NCBI RefSeq assembly: GCF_018687715.1
Contig: NC_056759.1
Location: 27,562,885 to 27,626,884, forward strand
Direction: 5' to 3'
Length of the DNA: 64,000 nt
DNA from: Carya illinoinensis
Taxonomy: Eukaryota; Streptophyta; Magnoliopsida; Fagales; Juglandaceae
Made by a program: the position numbers and the translations under genes. Shown here piece by piece: positions 56,801 through 64,000 of the stretch. Position 1 is the stretch's first letter. Each line of letters begins with the position of its first letter. The notes beneath the pieces are model-generated. The model saw only the letters and a list, made by a program, of their open reading frames with translations. It did no database searches and was not told the origin of the DNA.

Positions 56801-57435
56801 GATATAGTTCTGCACCAACTCGAAGACATTGGAATAGTATTAAACATGTCCTTCGATACCTTCGAGATACGGTTGATATGAGATTATTTTATCAACATGG
56901 ATCAAGTCCACAATTAGTTGGATATGCGAATGCAGGTTATCTTTCAAATCCACACAGAGGTAAATATCAAACTGGTTATGTATTTACTTATGAAAATTTT
57001 GCTATATCATGGAGATCTGTCAAGCAAACACTATCTGCTACCTCTTCAAATCACTCAAATATTATTGCAATTCATGAGGCAAGTCGAGAATGTATTTGTC
57101 TAAGATCAGCGATTCAACATATTCAAGAAAAGTGTGATCTTTTTGTAATTAATGATAACCCAACAATTTTATACGAAAATAATGCTGCTTATATTACTCA
57201 AATTAGAGAATAATATATCAAAAGTGATAGAACTAAACATATTTCCCCTAAATTCTTTTATACCCATGAACTTCAAGAGAAATGTGAAATTAATTTTAAG
57301 CATATACGGTCAAGTGATAATCTGACAAATTTATTCACTAAAGCATTATCAACTGCAACATTTAAGAAGATTGTGCAGAATATTAAAATACAGAGACTTG
57401 AAAATTTATTATCATGCACTTTTCAGGAGAAATAA
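53850..57435 (+). pseudogene. Copia 3 pol: protease, integrase, RT, RNase H, broken
   Basis: Protease start CLADSTTTHTIL at about 53892-53927 (Asp-Ser-Thr). Pre-integrase region at 54240-54500. Integrase core 54648-55049 (IRLDNTGEFTSQVF; NGLVESLIKR with the catalytic Glu). Degraded linker 55050-56000. RT around 56010-56600 with active site YVDD at about 56413-56424. RNase H in the open piece 56299-57213, where the usual YADAGYLSDPH reads YANAGYLSNPH, so a key Asp is Asn. The frame runs past TAA 57211 to TAA 57433-57435. Stops and frame changes are most frequent between 55050 and 56300. Confidence 0.85.
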
Positions 57436-57437
57436 AT

Positions 57438-57442
57438 GTCTT
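57438..57442. repeat. target-site duplication of nested solo LTR, left copy
   Basis: GTCTT, repeated at 58312-58316. Confidence 0.8.
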
Positions 57443-58311
57443 TGTTATAAAACCTATGTTTTATAGTTATAAAATTGCCAAGATTTTATTAATAAAGAAA
57501 TTCAAAACAGATAACAAAACCTTATACGTTTCGGTTCTGAAACTCAACAAATATATTTTTGTTTCTTGACTTAAAACTGAAATGTTCAAGATTCACAATA
57601 GCCACAAGATTACCAACTATGTTCACAAAACCAGCAGAATACCACCACAAATCTGTACAAGATTATACAGCACCTTCCAGATTCAATATAAGCACGAATC
57701 AACAAAATAACCGAGAGCAAATATACCAGAAATTAGCAAGGAAATAAACATGAACAACGAAATAAGAAATAATAAGTAAAACATAGAAAGAACACACCGA
57801 GATATGTGGTTCGACCCTAATGATCTACATCCACGGCAGGAATGGCCTCAGAGATCTTTATTGATAACCATTACAGCACAGAGAAGCCTAAGTTCGATAG
57901 AGTTACAAGCCCTCTCATAAATCACAAGAAATTGCACATATTTCTCCCTATAGAGATCAAACCCCGAAACCCTAAATAGCCCCCTTCTCCCTTTTCTCTC
58001 TATCCCTCTGCCTCTCGAGAAAGACCCAGCCGCTACACAAAATGACTCAACTCTCTTAGGGTTTTCACAGTAAGGATGCAATATATATGTTACAACAGAT
58101 GGTGACAAGTGTAACAATCTAGCGGCTTGGCTTATGAAGAATCAGATGGAACCACGGGCTCCTCACGTGGTCTGGCAGCTCATCACTTAATGATATCAAT
58201 GGCCCTAATCTTTCCACCTTACACATCATTCACTTATTACACATAAAAGAGAATACATAAGTTGGTTAAATAAATAATATAACAGATAAATATATTGACA
58301 CACATATTACA
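57443..58311 (-). repeat. solo LTR nested in Copia 3
   Basis: 869 bp, TGTTATAAAACC at the left and CACATATTACA at the right, flanked by GTCTT on both sides. On minus the LTR contains CAATAAAGATCTCTGAGGC near 57865 and a 'CCGTGGATGTAGATCATTAG' segment (about 57815-57835), an arrangement common in Copia LTRs. No internal genes, so it is a solo LTR. Confidence 0.85.
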
Positions 58312-58316
58312 GTCTT
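58312..58316. repeat. target-site duplication of nested solo LTR, right copy
   Basis: GTCTT, identical to 57438-57442. Confidence 0.8.
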
Positions 58317-58531
58317 GAAGATTTGTGTTGATTGTATTCTTTTTCCTTCGCTAAGATTTTCTCTCACTGGGTTTTCCTTTGCAAGATTTTAATGAGACAA
58401 TCTTAAAACACTTGGTAGTACACATGAGTGTTTTACTATTTTTCATTTGCCATTATTTTTTACCATTGGTTTTTTTCCTGGCAAGATTTTAATGATGCAT
58501 ATTATTTATGTATGATCATCCAAATGGTGAG

Positions 58532-58802
58532 TGTTATAAACCGATTTATATGACCATCTTTAGTTACCAATTAAGACCATCTTTAACCATCAATTATGAC
58601 TGTTTAGCCATCAATTAAGATCATCTTTAGTCATCAATTAAAATTATCTTTAACCATTAATTATAACTTAAGTTATACATAAACCGCATTTATATTCTTA
58701 TATATATATATATATGTATAATTCACTTGTATAGAAAGAGATTTTTATTATTCAATAACAATACTTTTTCTTACAATATCATTTTTTTTTAATTTTATAA
58801 CA
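58532..58802 (+). repeat. Copia 3 3' LTR
   Basis: TGTTATAAACCG...TTTTATAACA, 271 bp, 51 bp longer than the 5' LTR. The difference lies mostly in extra copies of the 22-base unit (about five against three) and in a longer (TA)n run at 58699-58716. Confidence 0.88.
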
Positions 58803-58807
58803 AATTT
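58803..58807. repeat. target-site duplication of Copia 3, right copy
   Basis: AATTT, paired with 52253-52257. Confidence 0.75.
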
Positions 58808-59198
58808 TTATTAATTAGATCAAGTAATTGCCAAATGGCACGAAGAAATTCCCTACTCCCTTGCCCTTGTTCTTCTAGAATCGGTCTTTATTACCGCAAC
58901 GGGTTAAACTCGGCCTGCCAAGGCCCAATCACAGATTGACCATGCACCGACGCCACGAGGATAAAAAGTCCATTGAATTCTCTTCCACCACGTTGGTCAT
59001 AGTGAGGTGTCGTTCCGTTATTGGTTGAAGGTGAGTAACCGGAATAGCGCGTACCATTTTTTCAAGCACCATTAAACCCTCCTACTCGCTTCCAAGTTCC
59101 AAGTCCAACCTTCAATTAACAACAGTCGCTCTCTCTCTCTCTCCCTCTAGTCTTCCCACCCCCCGGAGGACCCGACTGATTAAACGAGCTTGAAAACA
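58808..59198 (+). promoter_or_regulatory. GMD promoter and 5' UTR
   Basis: Native sequence between the Copia 3 duplication and the GMD start codon. Candidate elements: GGCCCAATC at 58922-58930 (site II-like GGCCCA joined to a CCAAT box) and a TATA-like GGATAAAAAG at 58959-58968. The 5' UTR has a CT microsatellite (59129-59147), common in plant leaders. The start codon context AACAATGGCG is near ideal for plants. Element calls are by eye. Confidence 0.5.
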
Positions 59199-60305
59199 AT
59201 GGCGTCGGAGAACCACAATTCCGGATCCGGATCTACATTCGACGGCGAAGCTCCTTCAAAACCTAAAGTTGCGCTGATTACCGGAATTACGGGGCAAGAC
59301 GGTTCGTACTTGACGGAGTTTCTGCTCCACAAAGGGTACGAGGTGCACGGCCTGATCCGGCGGTCCTCCAACTTCAACACCCAGCGCATCAACCACATCT
59401 ACATCGACCCCCACAACACCCACAAGGCCCGCATGAAGCTCCACTACGCCGACCTTACCGACGCCTCCTCGCTCCGCCGCTGGGTCGACACGATCCTCCC
59501 CGACGAGGTCTACAACCTCGCCGCCCAATCTCACGTCGCGGTCTCCTTCGAGATCCCGGATTACACCGCCGATGTCGTCGCCACCGGCGCCCTCCGCCTA
59601 CTCGAGGCCGTCCGGTCCCACATCGCCGCCACTGGACGTAGCCACATCCGATACTACCAGGCCGGATCTTCAGAGATGTTCGGGTCGACCCCGCCTCCCC
59701 AGTCTGAAACGACGCCGTTCCATCCCCGATCCCCATACGCCGCGTCCAAATGCGCCGCTCATTGGTACACCGTGAACTACCGCGAGGCGTATGGGATATA
59801 TGCGTGCAATGGGATACTCTTCAATCACGAGTCGCCGCGGCGGGGCGAGAACTTCGTGACGAGGAAGATCACGCGTGCGGTGGGACGGATCAAGATCGGC
59901 CTCCAGAACAAGCTCTTCCTGGGGAATCTCAGCGCCTCCAGGGACTGGGGATTCGCCGGGGACTACGTGGAGGCAATGTGGATGATGCTGCAGCAGGAGA
60001 AGCCGGACGACTACGTGGTTGCGACGGAGGAGTCGCACACGGTGGAGGAGTTCTTGAAAGTGGCATTTGGGTATGTGGGGTTGAATTGGAAGGACCATGT
60101 GATGATCGACAAAAGGTATTTCAGGCCGGCGGAGGTGGATAATCTGAAAGGGGATGCAAGCAAGGCCAAGAAGGCGCTTGGATGGAAGCCAAAGGTGGGG
60201 TTTGAGCAGTTGGTGAAGATGATGGTTGATGAGGATGTTGAATTGGCCAAGAGGGAGAAGGTGCTCGTTGATGCTGGCTACATGGATGCTCAGCAACAAC
60301 CCTGA
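59199..60305 (+). CDS. GMD: GDP-mannose 4,6-dehydratase
   Basis: 368 residues, no intron, full length for the plant enzyme (MUR1/GMD family). It converts GDP-D-mannose to GDP-4-keto-6-deoxy-mannose in the cytosol, the first committed step to GDP-L-fucose for cell-wall xyloglucan, pectin (RG-II), arabinogalactan proteins and N-glycans. It is an extended short-chain dehydrogenase/reductase. The dinucleotide-binding GITGQDG is at residues 29-35, SSE at 157-159 and YAASK at 180-184 supply the catalytic Ser/Glu/Tyr/Lys, and the family signatures [17 protein letters not shown] and [13 protein letters not shown] are present. The first 20 residues are a variable leader. ATG 59199 is chosen; an in-frame TTG lies three codons upstream but is not a plant start. 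The 5' two thirds is strongly GC-rich, unlike its surroundings. Intronless GMD genes are normal in plants, so this does not suggest a retrocopy. Confidence 0.97.
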   Translation: MASENHNSGSGSTFDGEAPSKPKVALITGITGQDGSYLTEFLLHKGYEVHGLIRRSSNFNTQRINHIYIDPHNTHKARMKLHYADLTDASSLRRWVDTILPDEVYNLAAQSHVAVSFEIPDYTADVVATGALRLLEAVRSHIAATGRSHIRYYQAGSSEMFGSTPPPQSETTPFHPRSPYAASKCAAHWYTVNYREAYGIYACNGILFNHESPRRGENFVTRKITRAVGRIKIGLQNKLFLGNLSASRDWGFAGDYVEAMWMMLQQEKPDDYVVATEESHTVEEFLKVAFGYVGLNWKDHVMIDKRYFRPAEVDNLKGDASKAKKALGWKPKVGFEQLVKMMVDEDVELAKREKVLVDAGYMDAQQQP

Positions 60306-60905
60306 TCAGCCATATTACTCCAATTTTGGTTCACATCCGATCTGCGCCAAGTTCAATCTACTAGTCAGTACTGAATAGATTTGATTCAGTAATTTATATA
60401 GTTATGGTGTTTTGAAGTTCATGTCATCATTTGTTTGATTTCCTGTACCCCCCATTTATTTGATTCTATCAAATCCATACATGTTCAATTGTTGTCTGCA
60501 CCCATTTCAATTCCCATTCTTCTACTTTTTCAAGCAGTCAATTCTTTTATTTGGAAGCTTTGAGATCTTGCAGAAACCGAATCTCTCCGGGGGATGCTAG
60601 ATCTGATCATTTGTTGATCATATCTTGCCGACCTTGAGTACTGTTTCTTTTGACGAATCTATCATTATTGCTCAAAGAAAGAGAATGCAATAAATCTTGG
60701 TGGGGTTCTTTCTGTTTGCCCAAGATCTGTTCTCCCACATTTTTCGAAGTGAAATCTTACATCAGATGAATATTGCTCGAGTGTTTGCCGTGTGTTCAGT
60801 CATACGCTTACTGATATCATTCATATTAAGTGCTAAGTATAAAATTATAAATTCAAGATGAAATAAAAGCATTAGTCGTATATATTTGTCTCAATCTCTA
60901 CGAGT
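60306..60905. other. GMD 3' UTR and spacer to convergent gene
   Basis: No further coding sequence. GCAATAAATCTTGG near 60687 and TAATTTATATAG near 60390 are candidate poly(A) signals. The next gene is convergent, ending at 60906. Confidence 0.5.
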
Positions 60906-62200
60906 CTAACTTGGCTTTGTAGGAGACTGAATTTTGTTTAAATCTCCGGGCGAAGTAGATGAGGGACTGATGATCTCTGGGTCGGTGGCAATTGCAAATG
61001 GTTTGACAGATGACCGGAGAGATTCTGGTCCCTCTGAAGCAATTCTCTTACACAATGCGTCACAGTTACTAAGAACCTCTGTCAACCTCCCTTTAAGCTC
61101 GCCAATCTCCACCTGTAAGGCATGAACTGAATGCATTTTCCATTGTAAAAAGTCGATACATGTCCACAGGCAATAATAAAAAGCAGCAGAATCTGCAAAA
61201 ATAGTCTCGGTTGATCTGTCCTGATGCAAGACTACGGCCCATGTGCCAGAACCATTTCAGTGGGCCATCAGAATAATTCAAAGAAACTGAGACTTGAGCC
61301 TAATCAATTACCTCCTGATAAATGTTGGGAAGTTGTCTTCATTTCCGAAACAGAGTAATTGAACCGTTGTAGAAGTTTTACTGCCAAAGCATCAGCAACT
61401 TCTATCTTGTTTTCTATCTCTTCCTGCAATAATGTCACTTATCACATCAAACGTACCCAAAATAAAAATAAAAAATGCCAGTCCAACACTAAATCAGAAG
61501 CAGAATTCTACTTGGCTAACCATGGCAATTTTATCATCTGCTGAAGCATCAAATGGACTGAGTTAAGATCCAATCCAATTAAGTATTCATACACACCCAT
61601 ATCTTTCCTTTAGACTTCACTTTATGGATTACCCAAAAGTAGCTTTGAACTCATCCATATCCAGCTAGTGGATCTGAACGATGTTAAGATGGTGGTTGAT
61701 TGATCATTTTACTTTTTTGCAAAATTAATCAACAAGACGCATGTTGATTAAGATATGCGTCTTGACATGTCATAATCCTAGTTTAATTAATTTAATTGCG
61801 ACTTAAGGATCCACTTTGGATGAGATCAATTGTGAACCTGCAAAACCATGGTTTGATAATTAATTTAATTGTGAACCTCCTGAAATCAGAGTTGATTATG
61901 ACTTCAAAGCATATCTGAGTCATAGCAACATAGTATCAAAGACAAACTTGAATCTTAATCCAATTCTAGATCGATGCAGAACAAAAGAACTTCATCTGAC
62001 TTATGGTCTCAAGGATCCACTTTCAATGAGATCAGTCAAGTGCCTAGTACTACTGAAGTCATCTCCTTGTTCACTAAGCTAATTCTGAACTCAAAAAGTT
62101 TAGACAGAAACCTGGTTTTTGCTAATCATTTGAATCTTCTTCTCCTGCCAATCACGGTATATTGAGAAGAGCTCCATCAGCACCTTCGGATCCACAGTTG
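60906..62200 (-). CDS. unnamed plant coiled-coil protein, three 3' exons
   Basis: Minus-strand exons 62112-62200, 61312-61423 and 60906-61126 with GT-AG borders and matching phases (phase 1 at entry, 0, then 1). The reading is TVDPKVLMELFSIYRDWQEK..., then EEIENKIEVADALAVKLLQR..., then HALQVEIGELKGRLTEVLSN... and a Ser/Pro-rich tail to TAG at 60906. Heptad-like leucine/charged spacing suggests a coiled coil. The last exon may instead start at an upstream acceptor (about 61196), adding 23 residues around AAFYYCLWTCIDFLQWKMHS in frame. I do not recognise the family securely. The 5' exon(s) lie beyond 62200 and were not found. It is convergent with GMD. Confidence 0.7.
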
Positions 62201-63789
62201 CTGTTTCAAACAGAGAAAAAGTATAATTACCTATTAGCCTCCCAACCAAACTTGTTTCCAGCTTAATAAGTGATAAATAGCAACACTGCTAAGATAAATA
62301 AATACCCAAAATGTCATTTGTGAAACATGATGTTTCAGTTGGTGCATAGGATTTATAGATAGATGACAATGATGACTAAGTTCCTTCGATGTTTTGCATT
62401 CAAAATTTAAAAATATATCTTGGTTAAGATGGTTAACCATAAAAAGTGAGGGTCATGCTAGAGCCACTGACAGTGGCTCCTGGGAGGAATATAAGTGCAA
62501 AATGCTTTTTTATTTTGTATTTTTTAAAGCATTTTTTAAATCCCTTTAAACATTTAAAAAAAAAAAAATCATAAACTCATTTAAAAACACTTCCTTAACA
62601 CTTAAGTAAATATATATATATAAATAAAATAAAAAATTAATAGATGTAAATGAAAGAAACCCAACACAAGGTTAAGATGGTTAAGAAGATTTACATGTGC
62701 ACAACTGGTGCCATAAAAGGAGATTTTTTTTGGGTTGTTGGGGGGGGGGGGGGGGGGGAGGAGGCGATGCTTTTGAAACAGGCAGGGAGGTTGATGGAGG
62801 GAGGCGATGCTTTATGGAAATGGCAATGGAAAGCACTTAGAAAGGTTATCAGCAGACCCATTGCAATAAATTAAAATCCTTGTCTTGGTGCTCCATTATC
62901 CTCTCCTTTGACCGCCAAGCTTCCGCTCTCAACGGGACTTCCAGTATAAAAGTTTACATGCATGACCCTCCTTTCAGATTTTACTTGCAAAGAAATCAGT
63001 ACATACACATCTAACAAATTGTTTTCTATTAGTACACACTGCACATCTAACAAATCGATGTTTCATACAAGAGAATGCCAAGGCAGTGATCTTGAATGAC
63101 ATATCGATGTGTTTTAACGAACAAAAGAATTAGCAGACTTTTCTCTCATCTACACCCAAACTGCACCTCAAGAAGTAGGAACCTCTGTGCCACATCGAAC
63201 CAAATTATCATTTTAATGTGGTTTCTTGGCCATTTCTGATCACTAAACCAGTAATGTCTTATGTAGATATAAAACGATACTCAATTCAGTTTTGATAAAT
63301 AAATGATACTCAATTTAAGTAAGAGGAAGACTAAAGTTCCAATAAGAACAACAGCTTTTATTTTTTTCAATCAAAATAGATTATGCATGAGAACAAGGCA
63401 GAGCAGATCCTAAAGCAAGGAGTGAAAAAGAGGCTACAGAAAATATAAAAGACGAAAGTAGGGATGCTTTAAAACAAACCATCATGATTTGCCATCATTT
63501 ACCAAACCATCCAATGCACAACTTTCTTTCAAGAGACCATATGCGCATTACACAACAATCCTTTTGATGATGTATTACCACAATTTAGAAGGTGTCTTAG
63601 ATATCAGTTGCCTTGGAATATTTGAAGTTTTGCAAGTCATGTGATCATGTTTATTACATTTAAAATTAGGATCTATAAGGCTCCAACTTAAAGCTACTTT
63701 GAGATTTAAATTCATAAAATTTTGTTTGGAACAAATAAAAGCCAGGTTTCCACGCAAGATCAACTTCCATAATCTTGAAGTATGGCAGT
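62201..63789. other. probable upstream intron/intergenic region of the coiled-coil gene
   Basis: No confident exon. It contains a short mobile-element fragment (62449-62640) and a run of 19 G (62740-62758). A short minus frame at 62871-62950 (SPVESGSLAVKGEDNGA) could be an exon but has no supporting donor that I trust. Confidence 0.35.
62449..62640. mobile_element. MITE fragment, left half
   Basis: Starts GGTCATGCTAGAGCCACTGA at 62450, with an inner complementary GAGCCACTGACAGTGGCTC palindrome (62461-62479), followed by the AAAATGCTTTTTTATTTTG and TAAAAACACTTCCTTAACAC words. I remember this pattern from common plant MITEs whose right end repeats the palindrome inverted. No right end is present here, so the copy is truncated. 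Confidence 0.4.
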
Positions 63790-64000
63790 CCTTGGGGTGG
63801 CTGGAAATCTGATGAGGTGAGCAGGACTTACGGGGTTTGATTATGGAAAAATATAAGGGGCTTGGAGAGTTTTAACATCCTACCAGATATGAGTTGGACA
63901 ATGAATTTAAAATAAAGTTCTGGTCTGATGCGTGTTGTGGAGAACGGCCTCTTAAAGGGGTCTTTCTGGATCTATTCTGCATTGCTCAAGCTAAGGATGC
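63790..64000 (+). pseudogene. LINE ORF2 fragment, runs off the window
   Basis: Two frames carry pieces of the LINE RT C-terminal region: LWKNIRGLESF (about 63842-63874) and, after a frameshift, KIKFWSD followed by CCGERPLKGVFLDLF (about 63910-63980). This is the conserved segment between RT and zf-RVT in plant LINEs. Stops are present upstream. The rest is beyond 64000. It is a different lineage from LINE A and LINE B. Confidence 0.8.

Larger units (their letters stand above)
52258..58802 (+). mobile_element. Copia 3 retrotransposon with both LTRs
   Basis: 6.5 kb (5.7 kb without the nested LTR). 5' LTR 52258-52477, gag from 52693, pol to 57435, polypurine-like ATCCAAATGGTGAG before the 3' LTR 58532-58802, and AATTT duplications outside. 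Coding parts have many stops, so it is inactive. A solo LTR (57443-58311) interrupts the 3' untranslated region seven bases after the pol stop. Confidence 0.9.

Noticed and set aside
59190..59198. Earlier start for GMD at the in-frame TTG
   Set aside because: Plants initiate at AUG in the great majority of genes and the ATG at 59199 has an excellent context.
59256..60299. Long minus-strand open frames opposite GMD (for example 59670-60299)
   Set aside because: They are shadows of the GC-rich GMD coding strand; they have no domain and no conserved composition.
59199..60305. GMD as a processed retrocopy because it lacks introns
   Set aside because: Plant GMD genes are commonly intronless; no poly(A) tail or target duplication flanks it.
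1..64000. tRNA, rRNA, CRISPR arrays, bacterial operons or organelle DNA
   Set aside because: No cloverleaf, rRNA signature, regular spacer array or organelle gene was seen; the architecture is plant nuclear.

Overview
This is a plant nuclear genomic window, very probably from a woody eudicot. It has AT-rich intergenic DNA (long runs under 35% GC by eye), plant-type LINEs with a C-terminal RNase H domain, Copia and Gypsy LTR retrotransposons, PIF/Harbinger, hAT and CACTA-like DNA transposons, and an endogenous pararetrovirus remnant. Some short repeats (about 41144-41352 and 62449-62640) resemble families I remember from walnut/pecan-type genomes (Juglandaceae, Fagales). That placement comes from memory, not computation. 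There is nothing prokaryotic here: no operons, CRISPR arrays or rRNA, and I saw no tRNA.

Only two ordinary host genes are supported, both in the last 5 kb. GMD (59199-60305, +) is an intact intronless gene for GDP-mannose 4,6-dehydratase, the first step of GDP-L-fucose synthesis. An unnamed coiled-coil protein gene (60906 to at least 62200, -) shows its three last exons. Everything from 1 to 58802 is mainly transposon-derived.

Layout: 1-1144, 3' part of a Gypsy-type LTR. 1802-3295, a degraded second LTR interrupted by LINE A (3313-9215, +; 17-bp target duplication, both ORFs broken by stops only). 9423-14507, a PIF/Harbinger transposon with transposase (+) and Myb/SANT-like (-) pseudogenes. 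15086-17957, a long solo-LTR-like element. 18731-20530, AT-rich DNA without genes. 20530-36382, two minus-strand Copia elements arranged gag-pol-LTR-gag-pol. One is interrupted by LINE B (23484-29262, -; nearly intact), the other by a 2.0-kb solo LTR (33836-35854) of the same family as position 1. 36814-37131, a small CACTA-like element with duplicated palindromes. 37320-40150, LTR remnants and a 5'-truncated LINE with target duplication. 43799-51476, hAT-type ends flanking a 5'-truncated pararetrovirus (about 43970-47720), a 1000-bp hAT element (47972-48971) and LTR-like DNA. 52258-58802, a Copia element with both LTRs and a 5-bp target duplication, itself carrying a solo LTR (57443-58311). 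Its 3' end lies 396 bp upstream of the GMD start codon. 63790-64000, the start of another LINE fragment running off the window.

The window is best read as insertion archaeology. Several target duplications are perfect (LINE A, LINE B, LINE C, hAT, Copia 3, nested solo LTR), so the order of events can be read directly. I did not find a convincing new biological system. The observations most worth follow-up are the reading frame conserved inside two copies of the Gypsy LTR, the possible 7.7-kb composite hAT element around the viral remnant, the hAT with gene-like internal duplications, and the Copia insertion next to the GMD promoter.
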